From positions 114,233 through 178,232 of the forward strand of contig CAYMEV010000004.1 in NCBI GenBank assembly GCA_964389675.1: a stretch of 64,000 nt of DNA, given 5' to 3'. Position numbers and translations under genes: made by a program. Below are positions 35,575 to 47,287 of the stretch, one piece after another. How positions within the stretch are numbered: the stretch's first letter is position 1; each line of letters starts with the position of its first letter. The notes under the pieces were generated by a model that made no database searches, had not been told where the DNA came from, and saw only the letters and a list, made by a program, of their open reading frames with translations. This stretch comes from CAYMEV01 sp964389675 [NCBI: uncultured Candidatus Sumerlaeota bacterium]. Its GTDB lineage: Bacteria > CAYMEV01.

Positions 35575-36693
35575 ATGGAACTTTCAGTACAAAAGAATGA
35601 ATTGCTCAGTGCACTTGAAAAGATTGAGGGGATCATTGATGTAAAGCGCCTTCTTCCTATTTTGACGCACTGTCTCTTTACGGCTAAAGATGACTCTATA
35701 CAGCTTTTTGGAACAGACCTTAATATCTCTGTCATCACGAAATGCCAGGCTGATATTGTCAATCCTGGCAAAATTGTAGTACCTGCCAAGAAATTCTACG
35801 AATTATTGAGGGATTTCCCGGAAGGCAGGCTTTTATTAAAGTATGATGAAACAACGAACAGGCTTATGATAAAGATGGACAATTACCAGTTTGCACTGGC
35901 ATGCGCCATTATTGAGGACTACCCCTCTATCCCTGATTATAAGTCTGAGGATACAATAGAGTTCTGTGCTTCATTCCTCTCCAATATAATCAAAAGGATA
36001 CAGTTCTGCATAAGCACTATCCGCCAGCACATAGGCCTGACCGGAATGATAATGGATTTCAGGGCAAAGAGCATAGCATGCGCCACTACTGACGGCCACA
36101 GGCTGTCTGTAGGCGAATTTTACATGCCAAAATACTCCGAGGACTTCAAATACCTGACTCAGCTGAGGCATATAAGCAAAAAGACCATAACAGAATATGT
36201 AAAGCTTTTCTCGAACGATGAGGATATCAGGTGCTATGTTCTCGACAGGGGTATCTCCTTTGAGCAGGACAACACAGTACTGATCTCAAAGTTCCTTGAG
36301 CTTGACTATCCCAATTATGCATCCCTTATTCCCACAAAGATTGCAAAGATATACCAGCTCAACAGGCTCGACACCATAAGCGCTGTAAGGACGACAGCCC
36401 CTCTCTCTAACGAGCTTACCAACAGCGTCAAGTTTGATTTTACTGAAAATGAGCTGAGGATACGGTCTTCAGATTCACAGATCGGCATGGGTGAGGTCAA
36501 GATCGAGGTTATGCCGACATATCCTCAGGATAAATATTCCATGGAGTTCAATGCCTTTTATCTCATTGACATCCTGAACTCCCTTTCTGAAGAGACTTTT
36601 GAGCTCTGTGTCCAGGAAAGCCCCAAAGACTCAGTAATAATGCGGGACAAGGAAAGAACGCATTTCACTTATGTCCTGATGCCCCTTTCCTAA
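35575..36693 (+). CDS. dnaN: DNA polymerase III beta sliding clamp
   Basis: 372 residues, the normal length. Three clamp domains are recognisable from MELSVQKNELLSALEKIEGII, through FLSNIIKRIQFCIS and TDGHRLSVGEF, to the C-terminal hydrophobic cleft TYVLMPLS (usual VMPMR or LMPL). It tethers polymerase III to DNA. It starts the set dnaN-recF-gyrB-gyrA. dnaA is not adjacent, so the order departs from the common dnaA-dnaN-recF-gyrB arrangement. Confidence 0.96.
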   Translation: MELSVQKNELLSALEKIEGIIDVKRLLPILTHCLFTAKDDSIQLFGTDLNISVITKCQADIVNPGKIVVPAKKFYELLRDFPEGRLLLKYDETTNRLMIKMDNYQFALACAIIEDYPSIPDYKSEDTIEFCASFLSNIIKRIQFCISTIRQHIGLTGMIMDFRAKSIACATTDGHRLSVGEFYMPKYSEDFKYLTQLRHISKKTITEYVKLFSNDEDIRCYVLDRGISFEQDNTVLISKFLELDYPNYASLIPTKIAKIYQLNRLDTISAVRTTAPLSNELTNSVKFDFTENELRIRSSDSQIGMGEVKIEVMPTYPQDKYSMEFNAFYLIDILNSLSEETFELCVQESPKDSVIMRDKERTHFTYVLMPLS

Positions 36694-36731
36694 AGGGATT
36701 AAAGCTCTTTTTACCCTCTCTGGCATAATTT

Positions 36732-37820
36732 ATGTACTTGGAAAATATTGTTATACAAAATTTCAGGAATATTGAAAAAGCGGAATTGGAATTCAAAAGC
36801 AGGTTCATCCTGGTTACCGGCGATAATGCACAGGGGAAGACCAACCTTCTGGAATCAGTCTATTATCTGCTGAATGCACGCAGTTTTCTTGACTCAAAGA
36901 TAGAAAGCATACTGCAGTTTGATAAAGCCTCTTTCTGGCTGAGGGGCACAGTAGACAAAAGCCCGAACCGCTTTGAATCTGTAATAAGCTGGCTTTCATC
37001 TACCAAGCGTGTAATGGTGAACAGCAAAGCAGTCAGGTCCATGTCAGAATATCAGAAATATTTCTCATGCGTACATTCAAGCTCGGCCCAGACAGAGGAG
37101 TTCTCAAGGGGCCCGGGATGGCGCAGAAGGATGCTTGACAGGCTTGTCATGCAGATTGAACATCCCTATATCAGGCTGATGGGCGATTATTACAAAACTA
37201 TTAAAAGCAGGAATATCCTCCTGAAGAGGAAGGCTTTCGATGATGCCCTGTTCGAGCAATATACCGCATCCCTTGTGGATCTGTGCTCAAAGATAATGGG
37301 TTTCAGGATGAAATACCTGAGATTATTTTCAGAAACCTATGACAGGGTCTTCCTTGACCTCTTTGGAAAGCTCCTGCCCTCACTCAGGCCTGTCCTGCTT
37401 CTTAACGGCAGTATAATGGACGAATCCTCCAGTTTTTATGATATATTCTCCTCGCTCTCCTCAAAGAACCTTGCAGATGACATGAGAACAGGCTTTACTA
37501 CCTGGGGCCTTTCAAAGACAGATTTTCTGTTTTATCTTGACAGCAGGCCAATAATCAGGTATTCTTCTCGTGGTCAGTTAAAGCTTATTATAATTCTTCT
37601 GTTACTTGTACAGTCGGAGATTATCAGGGGAATTGAATCCTCTTCACCCGTCCTGGTCATTGATGATATGTTTGGTGAAATGGGCGATTCATTCATTGAA
37701 ACTCTTCTGGACTATTTGAATGCTTTTGATCAGGTCTTTATATCAAGTATAAAAAACAACCTTGGTTTACGTGAACATGACCTGATTATCATGAAAAACG
37801 GAAATCCTGTAAAGGGGTGA
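36732..37820 (+). CDS. recF: DNA repair ATPase RecF
   Basis: 362 residues. MYLENIVIQNFRNIEKAELEF is the RecF start, GDNAQGKTNLLESVYYLL the Walker A, YSSRGQLKLIIILLLL the ABC signature (SRGQ) and PVLVIDDMFGEM the Walker B. RecF with RecO and RecR loads RecA on gapped DNA. The ATG at 36732 has no strong ribosome site, so translation may rely on dnaN run-through. gyrB follows after 5 bases. Confidence 0.95.
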   Translation: MYLENIVIQNFRNIEKAELEFKSRFILVTGDNAQGKTNLLESVYYLLNARSFLDSKIESILQFDKASFWLRGTVDKSPNRFESVISWLSSTKRVMVNSKAVRSMSEYQKYFSCVHSSSAQTEEFSRGPGWRRRMLDRLVMQIEHPYIRLMGDYYKTIKSRNILLKRKAFDDALFEQYTASLVDLCSKIMGFRMKYLRLFSETYDRVFLDLFGKLLPSLRPVLLLNGSIMDESSSFYDIFSSLSSKNLADDMRTGFTTWGLSKTDFLFYLDSRPIIRYSSRGQLKLIIILLLLVQSEIIRGIESSSPVLVIDDMFGEMGDSFIETLLDYLNAFDQVFISSIKNNLGLREHDLIIMKNGNPVKG

Positions 37821-37825
37821 TTTAA

Positions 37826-40309
<2,484 letters not shown>

Positions 40310-40350
40310 CAGCTTTTAATAAGAAAACCAGGAGGTTGCAATAAACATAA

Positions 40351-42831
40351 ATGGGGCATCAGCAATTATTGGATGAATTATATAAGAGAGTAAATCTGGA
40401 GGACGAATTCAAGTCGAGCTTTCTGGACTATTCCATGAGCGTAATAGTCTCAAGGGCTATTCCTGATATAAGGGACGGGCTCAAGCCTGTTCACAGAAGA
40501 ATCCTGGTAGCGATGAACGACCTGAGCCTTCACCACAATTCCGGTTTCAGAAAGTGCGCCAAGATAACCGGAGAAGTAACAGGAAAATACCATCCTCACG
40601 GAACCAGCGCTGTTTACCAGTCAATAGCCAGGATGGCCCAGTCCTTTTCGCTGAGGTACCCGCTCATAATAGGCCAGGGGAATTTCGGCTCGGTTGACGG
40701 CGACCCGCCTGCCGCCGAAAGGTACACTGAAGCCAAGATGTCTGCTGTAGCTGATGAGATGCTCAAGGACCTGAAAAAGGATACCGTGCCCTTTGTCCTG
40801 AACTATGACGGTACAGAGACGGAACCCGTAATCCTTCCTTCAGTAGTGCCCAATGCCCTTATTAACGGCTCAAGCGGTATTGCAGTGGGCATGGCGACAG
40901 AGATACCTCCCCATAATCTGACCGAGGTGATCGACGGGCTTCTTTTCTATATTGATAGCCCCGAATGCTCAACCCTTGAACTCATGCAGTACATAAAGGG
41001 GCCTGACTTCCCGACGGGGGGCATAATAAACGGAGTAGACCCCATAAGGGAGTTTTATGAGACAGGCAGGGGCAAGATCAGGCTCAGGGGAAGGCTTATA
41101 ATAGAGACTGACAAATCATCCAGGGAAAAGATAATAATTACAGAAATTCCATATATGGTTAATAAGTCAAGGCTTATAGAAAGCATAGCGCATCTCATAA
41201 ACCAGAAGAAGATAAACGGCATCTCGGATATCAGGGATGAATCGGACAGGGATGGAATACGTGTGGTACTTGATGTAAAAAGGAATGAAAACTCCAATGT
41301 TATAATGAACCAGCTCTATAAATTCACACAGCTTGAGGTTACCTTCGGGGGTAATTTCCTTGCCCTGGTAGACATGGCCCCGAGGCTCCTGACGCTTAAG
41401 CAGTCGCTGGGGCACTTTTTATCACACAGGAGGAATATAGTCATCAGGAGAACCAAGTATGACCTCGAAAAGGCTCTCCAGAGGGCACATATTCTGGAAG
41501 GCCTTAAGATTGCGATCTCCAATATTGATGAGGTCATAAGGATAATAAAATCTTCACAGACTGTAAAAGAGGCTGAGGAGAACCTGATAGGGCGCTTCGA
41601 ACTTTCACAGCCGCAGGCAAGGGCTATTCTGGACATGAAACTGCAGAGGCTTACAGGCCTTGAGATGGAGAAGATAATCAAGGAGCTCGAGGACCTTCTT
41701 CTGGAGATAAAAAGGCTTCAGGACATACTAAAAAGCAAGATACTTATCGACAATATAATCAAGGAAGAGCTGAAGGAGATCAGGTCAAAATACGGAGACC
41801 TGAGGCGAACTGAAATAATGATGGTCTCAGATGAGCCTGATATCCAGGATATGATAAAACAGGAGGATATCGTGGTCTTCCTGACAAACCAGATGTATAT
41901 AAAGAGGACATCCCTAAGCTTTTACAGGAGCCAGAAAAGGGCAGGGACAGGAAAAAGGGGCGTAATGACCAAGAACGACGATTTTGTGGAAAAGATATTC
42001 ACTGCCCAGACACATGATTATTTCCTTATTACTACAAACAAGGGCAAGCTTTACTGGCTGAAGGCCTATGAGATACCCGAATCCGGAATAACATCCGTGG
42101 GCAGGGCTATAATTAACCTGATCAGCATAGGCCAGGATGAGCTTATAAACACGATACTCCCCGTAAAGGAATTCAGGGATGACCAGTTCCTCTTTTTCGC
42201 CACCAGGAAGGGGCTTGTAAAAAAGACATCCCTCTCGCACTTTTCAAGGCCCAATAAGGCAGGCATAAAGGCTATCCTCCTGGATGAAGATGATGATCTT
42301 GTTGCTACAAGGATCTCCTCAGGAGTAGATGATATAATGCTTATAACAAGGGCAGGGATGAGCATAAGGTTTTCCGAAGCAAGTGTCAGGCCGACAGGCA
42401 GGGCCACAAGAGGGGTAATTGGCATAAGGCTTAAAAAGAGGATGGATGAGGTTGTATCCCTGGCTCTCTTCAATAAAGGCGCGACCGGTGAAGATGAATG
42501 CTCGCAGAAACCTTACGGGCTTTTCACAATAACAAGCAACGGCATCGGCAAAATCACCCTTGAACAGAAATTCCGCGCACAGAGCAGGGCAGGAATGGGC
42601 GTGATAAACATCAGGCTTTCAAAGAAGAAAAGCCATGTAATAGGTGCCAAGCCCATATGCAAAGGCGATGATATAATAGTATGCACACAGAACGGCAAAG
42701 TAATACGCTTCAGCTCGGATTCCGTCTCCACAACAGGAAGGACATCGCAGGGGGTCAAGCTTCAGAGCCTCGGGGATGATGATTATGTTGTATCCTTTGC
42801 CACTGTCCCAAGCGACCAGGATGAGGATTAA
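40351..42831 (+). CDS. gyrA: DNA gyrase subunit A
   Basis: 826 residues. Catalytic Tyr125 is in AAERYTEAKM. The quinolone pocket reads HPHGTSAVYQSIARM: against E. coli the Ser83 position keeps Ser (Ser86), Asp82 is Thr85, and Asp87 is Gln90. A six-bladed C-terminal wrapping domain is present, but its GyrA box is QKRAGTG rather than QRRGGKG. That makes a ParC-like type IV enzyme an alternative reading, yet adjacency to gyrB supports GyrA. GGAGG is 15 bases before the ATG, farther than usual. Confidence 0.93.
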   Translation: MGHQQLLDELYKRVNLEDEFKSSFLDYSMSVIVSRAIPDIRDGLKPVHRRILVAMNDLSLHHNSGFRKCAKITGEVTGKYHPHGTSAVYQSIARMAQSFSLRYPLIIGQGNFGSVDGDPPAAERYTEAKMSAVADEMLKDLKKDTVPFVLNYDGTETEPVILPSVVPNALINGSSGIAVGMATEIPPHNLTEVIDGLLFYIDSPECSTLELMQYIKGPDFPTGGIINGVDPIREFYETGRGKIRLRGRLIIETDKSSREKIIITEIPYMVNKSRLIESIAHLINQKKINGISDIRDESDRDGIRVVLDVKRNENSNVIMNQLYKFTQLEVTFGGNFLALVDMAPRLLTLKQSLGHFLSHRRNIVIRRTKYDLEKALQRAHILEGLKIAISNIDEVIRIIKSSQTVKEAEENLIGRFELSQPQARAILDMKLQRLTGLEMEKIIKELEDLLLEIKRLQDILKSKILIDNIIKEELKEIRSKYGDLRRTEIMMVSDEPDIQDMIKQEDIVVFLTNQMYIKRTSLSFYRSQKRAGTGKRGVMTKNDDFVEKIFTAQTHDYFLITTNKGKLYWLKAYEIPESGITSVGRAIINLISIGQDELINTILPVKEFRDDQFLFFATRKGLVKKTSLSHFSRPNKAGIKAILLDEDDDLVATRISSGVDDIMLITRAGMSIRFSEASVRPTGRATRGVIGIRLKKRMDEVVSLALFNKGATGEDECSQKPYGLFTITSNGIGKITLEQKFRAQSRAGMGVINIRLSKKKSHVIGAKPICKGDDIIVCTQNGKVIRFSSDSVSTTGRTSQGVKLQSLGDDDYVVSFATVPSDQDED

Positions 42832-42836
42832 CCCTT

Positions 42837-44081
42837 ATGTTCAGCCTGGATTTCATCAGGGATAACTTTGAAGTCCTGAAATACTATATTGAGCTGAAAG
42901 GCCTGGACACAGACATAGATTATGTATATCAGCTGACGCTTGACAGGGTAAAGCTAATAAAGGACATTGAGCAGACACAGAAAAGAATAAACCAGCTGAA
43001 CAGGAAATACCTTGAACTGGAGGAAAACAGCCCCAAAAAGCAGAAAATGCATGAAGAGCTCAAAAGCCTTTCCAAAAGGAAGAAGCATATCAGGAAAAGC
43101 AGAAAAGAGACCGAGGGCAAGCTTGGGGAACTGCTCCTGACCATACCCAATATACCCAATATTGCCCTCTATCAGCCCCATTCCCACTTCACAACCACTG
43201 ATACACTTCAGAAGGAATGGTATCCCCATGAATATGAAAAGAATACTGCCATAATACCGCATTATGAAATGGCTTACAAACTACGCATATTTGACCAGAG
43301 CTTCACAAAAAAGATAAGCGCACCGAAATTCAAACTTTTTCTGCCTAAGGGCTCAATTCTGGTTGCAAAGATATCAAGGCATATCGTTGATTTTTTTCTC
43401 AGCAGCGGTTTCGAGAGGGTTTTCGTTTCAGAGGTCCTCGACAGGGATGTAGTGAAGATGATGGGATACCTCCATAAGGACAGGGAGATGTTCCTGCTTG
43501 AAGACAAGAACCTTCAGCTTTCTCCTTCAGGGCACATCGGAATACTCAATATGCTCTCCAATATGAACCTGGACAGCTCATACATACCCCTGAAGTTTTT
43601 TGCTGTCTCCAACTGCTTCAGGAAGGAAATAGGAGGATACGGCAAGGACAACAGGGGCCTTTTGAGAATGTACCAGTTCATGAAGAATGATTCCATAATC
43701 ATTTCTGACCCTGATGATTCATATGCCATTTTTGACAGCCTTGTTTCAACGGTGGAGAACCTGATTAAAAGCTTTGCGATCCCCTACAGGATCATAAACC
43801 CGTCATACTCAAGCACACCCTTTACCTCCAGCATGACACTGAACTTTGAGAGTTTTCTTCCGAGCCTTGGAAAGTGGATATCACTCCTCACCATATCAAA
43901 TACGGAGGAATTCCTTTCCAGGCGGATCAATCTGCAGTGCAGGTGCCATAAGAGGAAGGCCAGGGATTACCCTCATATACTGCACTGTTCAGGACCTGCA
44001 ATAGAGAGGCTGATAGCGCTTATTCTGGAAAACCGCCAGTATGACGGGGGTTTTGATTTCAATACCCTTTTTGAATACTGA
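42837..44081 (+). CDS. Divergent seryl-tRNA synthetase-like protein
   Basis: 414 residues aligning end to end with SerRS: an N-terminal coiled-coil tRNA arm (about 30-105), then a class II core. Motif 2 is kept as NCFRKEIGGYGKDNRGLLRMYQF (Arg262). Other active-site elements are changed relative to E. coli SerRS: the serine-binding T-A-E triad is S-G-H (231-233), REISS is ISLLT, KVE is KND and motif 3 NGSG is HCSG. The C-terminal part has a C-x-C-H...H-x2-HC cluster that could bind zinc. It may be a SerRS with odd chemistry or a paralogue that no longer makes Ser-tRNA. It follows gyrA by 5 bases with AGGA upstream. Confidence 0.8.
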   Translation: MFSLDFIRDNFEVLKYYIELKGLDTDIDYVYQLTLDRVKLIKDIEQTQKRINQLNRKYLELEENSPKKQKMHEELKSLSKRKKHIRKSRKETEGKLGELLLTIPNIPNIALYQPHSHFTTTDTLQKEWYPHEYEKNTAIIPHYEMAYKLRIFDQSFTKKISAPKFKLFLPKGSILVAKISRHIVDFFLSSGFERVFVSEVLDRDVVKMMGYLHKDREMFLLEDKNLQLSPSGHIGILNMLSNMNLDSSYIPLKFFAVSNCFRKEIGGYGKDNRGLLRMYQFMKNDSIIISDPDDSYAIFDSLVSTVENLIKSFAIPYRIINPSYSSTPFTSSMTLNFESFLPSLGKWISLLTISNTEEFLSRRINLQCRCHKRKARDYPHILHCSGPAIERLIALILENRQYDGGFDFNTLFEY

Positions 44082-44082
44082 T

Positions 44083-44874
44083 TCAGATCTTCCTGGCAAC
44101 CGCAATATAGGCAGTATGCCCTACCATTGCGTCATTGGGCCTCAGCCGTTCTGATACGACCTTATAGTTCCTTATCAGCAGTTCTGTTATCTCTGTTTCC
44201 CTGAAACCATAATGATTCAGGCTCTCGATAATATTTGAAAGCTGGTTTACAGTTGCAACCACCATGCCCACGGTACCGCCGTATTTCAGTGCCCCATAAA
44301 CATGGCCTAGGACATCCTGCGGCTCCCTTATATCTATAAAGACATTGTCAAGTTCCTTTTCATCAATCCCATCCTTGATCACATCACGGTTCTTGAAGCT
44401 TATTCTTGTTTCCAGCCCCCTGTCATAAAGGAGTATGTTTTTCCGGCTCATCTGGACAAACTCGGGCCTTGCCTCATAGGTCACAATACTGCCTTCCTTT
44501 CCTGCAAACTGTGAAAGCACAAGGGTCATCGAACCCGTCCCTGTCCCGATTTCGGCTATTCTTGCCCCTTCCCTTATTCCCATCCTGAAAGCGATGAATG
44601 CGCTGTCCTTTGGGTATATTATCTGTGTATGCCTTTTCAGGCCGAAAAGGATATACTCATACATGGTCGGCTTAAGGACTGCATACAAAACCCCCTTGCT
44701 TGTTGTCAGGCATGTGCCGTAGCCCTTCTCAACGATCTCCTTTACATAGAGAAAGCCGTTTGTCGTATTATACTTGAAATTGGGGACTATATTAGGCGGT
44801 ATCTGGTAAAAATACCTCTTATCATCCCCCGTGTCATACAGCAGGACAAGGTATCCGGGTTTTATGGAATTCAA
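44083..44874 (-). CDS. trmI: tRNA (adenine-58-N1)-methyltransferase TrmI
   Basis: 263 residues. An N-terminal beta domain is followed by a SAM-binding fold: IIYPKDSAFIAFRMGIREGARIAEIGTGTGSMTLVLSQF, then VFIDIREPQDVLGHVYGALKYGGTVGMVVATVNQ. The family methylates N1 of A58 in the T loop of tRNAs (also m1A57 in archaea). The start is TTG at 44874, sharing TTGA with the stop of the upstream sugar transferase gene, with AGAGG 9 bases before. It converges with the SerRS-like gene (1-base gap). Confidence 0.92.
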   Translation of the reverse strand: MNSIKPGYLVLLYDTGDDKRYFYQIPPNIVPNFKYNTTNGFLYVKEIVEKGYGTCLTTSKGVLYAVLKPTMYEYILFGLKRHTQIIYPKDSAFIAFRMGIREGARIAEIGTGTGSMTLVLSQFAGKEGSIVTYEARPEFVQMSRKNILLYDRGLETRISFKNRDVIKDGIDEKELDNVFIDIREPQDVLGHVYGALKYGGTVGMVVATVNQLSNIIESLNHYGFRETEITELLIRNYKVVSERLRPNDAMVGHTAYIAVARKI

Positions 44875-46265
44875 CGTATCAGCCTCTGCTGAAATGTAAA
44901 TACCATCTTTGCAGTTTCCGTCAGTATTATTATGTCAAGGAATATATTCTGGTTGTATATATACGCAAGGTCGTACTTCAGCTTTATCTCAGGGTCAGTA
45001 TAATATTCCCCGTTTATCTGGGCAAGCCCGGTGAGGCCCGGCTTTACCCTGAACCTTGCGCTATAGCTCTTTATTTCCTTCTCAAACTGCTTTACAAAGA
45101 AGGGCCTTTCCGGCCTCGGGCCCACGAAGGACATATCCCCTTTAAGTATGTTGAAAAGCTGGGGAAGCTCATCAAGCCTCAACCTCCTTAATACCCTGCC
45201 TGTCTTTGTGATCCTGGTGTCCTGCTCTGCTGCAAGGACCGGCCCTGTCTTTTCCTCTGCATTGTTGACCATGGTCCTGAACTTGTATATGACAAAGTCC
45301 TCCTTGTCCTTTCCGCACCTTAACTGCCTGTAAAATACCGGCCCGCTTGATGTAAGCTTCACTATAAGCCCTATGATCAGCAACAGGGGTATTAGAAGCA
45401 GGATTGCAAAACCCGACACGGCAACATCAAAGATTCTCTTTATAAGTACGGAGGAAGGGGGCACAGGGTCCTTGTATATTTCAATAAGCGGTATATCATG
45501 TATCTTCACCTGCTTAAGCTTGCCGATAAGTATCTCATACGGGGATGGCACGATCGTAATCCTGGTCTTATGGTCTGAGGTTGACATATCGTGTATTATG
45601 TCATCCAGCCAGCTGTTTGTCTGGGCGACCACAACCTCGTCTATCCTGTGCTTTTTTATTATCTCCATCAGATTGCCTGCACTGCCGAGTATCGGAAACC
45701 CCATAAAGGAACCTTTATCTTCTTTCTCCCTTGATATGAATCCCTTTATCCTGAACGCCTTTTTATCATTCAGCAGGTGCCTGAGTATATCCTCTGCCGT
45801 TTTGTTTGTCCCGAGTATCAGGACATTCCTGGGTGCAAGGCTTATGCTGAAAATTCTTATTACAAAGTACCTGAACAGAAGCAGAAGCAGGAAGTCAATT
45901 ATTCCGAAAACAAAGAATATTGACCTTGGAAAGTCAAACTCTGCAAGGAAATAGTAAATTGTGATAAGCACCAGGCAGCATATAATTACAGAGAATAAGA
46001 GGTTCTGTATAAATGACCTTACCCTGGTACGCTCAGCTATATCATACATTCCGAAAAAATAAAGGCTCAGCACCTGTATTATGATCAGAAGAAGGGTATA
46101 ATGGGTAAGGTTCTGATAGACATCATCAGGGAGGACATCACTGAAGATAAAGAACCTGAAATAATTCCTCAAAAAGAAGGAAAGCTTGTATGAAAGCATA
46201 ACAATGCTGATATCGCCTATCATGAGCACAAAAAGCTTCAATCTGTAGAAAGGAGATACTAACAC
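44871..46265 (-). CDS. Polyprenyl-phosphate sugar phosphotransferase (WbaP/WcaJ type)
   Basis: 464 residues. Four N-terminal membrane helices (to about 125), a CoA-binding-like middle domain (NVLILGTNKTAEDIL), a fifth membrane segment (DVAVSGFAILLLIPLLLIIGLIV) and the bacterial sugar-transferase domain: VYRQLRCGKD-like FYRQLRCGKDKEDFVIYKFRTMV, LRRLRLDELPQLFNILKGDMSFVGPRP. It moves sugar-1-phosphate from a nucleotide sugar to undecaprenyl phosphate, starting a surface glycan. The start is GTG at 46265, overlapping the GT2 stop by 7 bases. Confidence 0.93.
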   Translation of the reverse strand: MLVSPFYRLKLFVLMIGDISIVMLSYKLSFFLRNYFRFFIFSDVLPDDVYQNLTHYTLLLIIIQVLSLYFFGMYDIAERTRVRSFIQNLLFSVIICCLVLITIYYFLAEFDFPRSIFFVFGIIDFLLLLLFRYFVIRIFSISLAPRNVLILGTNKTAEDILRHLLNDKKAFRIKGFISREKEDKGSFMGFPILGSAGNLMEIIKKHRIDEVVVAQTNSWLDDIIHDMSTSDHKTRITIVPSPYEILIGKLKQVKIHDIPLIEIYKDPVPPSSVLIKRIFDVAVSGFAILLLIPLLLIIGLIVKLTSSGPVFYRQLRCGKDKEDFVIYKFRTMVNNAEEKTGPVLAAEQDTRITKTGRVLRRLRLDELPQLFNILKGDMSFVGPRPERPFFVKQFEKEIKSYSARFRVKPGLTGLAQINGEYYTDPEIKLKYDLAYIYNQNIFLDIIILTETAKMVFTFQQRLIR

Positions 46266-47170
46266 AGCCTTGCTCTTTTCCCCCCTGTCATTCTGCTGAA
46301 GATATTATAGATAACCTTTACAGCAAACAGCATTATAATAAAGAAAAATCCGAAAATTACCTTGAAAATGCCTGCAATTCCCCTCGAATATTTAGCAAGG
46401 TAAAGGAACATGGAATAATAAAAGTAAAAAAGCGGTCCCAGCCACCTGTCCCTGGATGAATAGTTCTTTACATGAATTATATGGCATGATGGCATGTACC
46501 TGATCCCCATCCCGCTTTGCCTTACAGCCCTTGCAATATCAAGGTCTTCCCCGTACAAAAAGAACCTTTCATCAAACCCCCCTATACTGTCATAAACATC
46601 CTTCCTTATCATCATGCAGGAGCCCGAACAGGTATCCGTATCCTGCTCTGTATCATATCCCTTGTGAGACCTGTGGTAGCTGTTAAAAAAAGAGCTTTTC
46701 CAAAATATTTTTGAAAGCCCGGTCAATCTGAAAACAGAGCCAAGAACCCCTGGAGTGCTCCTCAGGGATGCAGGCTGGACTGAATTGTCAGGGTTGAGTA
46801 TCTTGCTGTAGGCTATCCCGTAACTGCTGTTTTTCTCAAGGAAGCTGTAGAGGCAGTATATAAAATTCTCTGAAAGCTGCGTATCAGGATTGAGCATGAG
46901 TGCATACCCTGCTCTTACATTCCTGAGTATCCTGTTTATGGCCCTTCCGAAACCCATGTTTCTGCCGTTGTCAGTAATCCTGGCGTCGGGATACTCCTTT
47001 TTTATCTGGTCAAGGCTCTCAGAGGGGCTGTTGTTTGCTATAAACACAGTGATCTTCTTTCCACTGAAATGGCGCGAGAAATAAAGGGCAGACCGCTTCA
47101 GTGACTTAAGTGAATCAAGAAGGACATCCTCAGAATAATAGTTTATATAGACAACCGCTATTTCACACAT
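46259..47170 (-). CDS. GT2 glycosyltransferase, rhamnosyltransferase-like
   Basis: 303 residues from the ATG at 47170, chosen because MCEIAVVYINYYS is the usual start of the fold and GGAAG lies upstream; a TTG at 47239 would add 23 residues across the operator region. GT-A features: YINYYSEDVLLDSLKSL, NNSPSESLDQI, GFGRAINRILR, MLNPDT (DxD-like), GSCMMIRKDVYDSIGGFDERFFLYGEDLDIARAVRQ. Hydrophobic C terminus associates it with the membrane. It probably adds the next sugar after the initiating transferase. Confidence 0.88.
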   Translation of the reverse strand: MCEIAVVYINYYSEDVLLDSLKSLKRSALYFSRHFSGKKITVFIANNSPSESLDQIKKEYPDARITDNGRNMGFGRAINRILRNVRAGYALMLNPDTQLSENFIYCLYSFLEKNSSYGIAYSKILNPDNSVQPASLRSTPGVLGSVFRLTGLSKIFWKSSFFNSYHRSHKGYDTEQDTDTCSGSCMMIRKDVYDSIGGFDERFFLYGEDLDIARAVRQSGMGIRYMPSCHIIHVKNYSSRDRWLGPLFYFYYSMFLYLAKYSRGIAGIFKVIFGFFFIIMLFAVKVIYNIFSRMTGGKRARLC

Positions 47171-47208
47171 ATTAAGCTTTTGCTTCCAGGCCCCATAAAA
47201 GCCTTTTA

Positions 47209-47230
47209 AAACAATTTCTTGAAATTGTTT
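47209..47230. promoter_or_regulatory. Perfect 10-base inverted repeat, probable operator
   Basis: AAACAATTTC, two bases, GAAATTGTTT: both arms are exact. It lies in the divergent gap between the GT2 gene and the HR-cohesin gene and covers the -35 box of the promoter at 47219-47247. AT-rich arms without a T-run on either side in the right place argue for a protein site rather than a terminator. Confidence 0.55.
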
Positions 47231-47247
47231 GTTAATCAATATATATT
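47219..47247 (+). promoter_or_regulatory. Promoter for HR-cohesin/FabZ-like/regulator operon
   Basis: TTGAAA (47219-47224), 17-base spacer, TATATT (47242-47247). The predicted start near 47254 leaves about 34 bases before the ATG at 47288. The -35 box is embedded in the inverted repeat. Confidence 0.5.
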
Positions 47248-47287
47248 ATTAACTGTCATATTTCAAAATAATTATAGGAGTGGCATT

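Noticed and set aside
45373-45954. Plus-strand frame of 193 codons opposite the sugar transferase
   Set aside because: Ser/Leu-rich antisense shadow of a conserved gene, no start signal.
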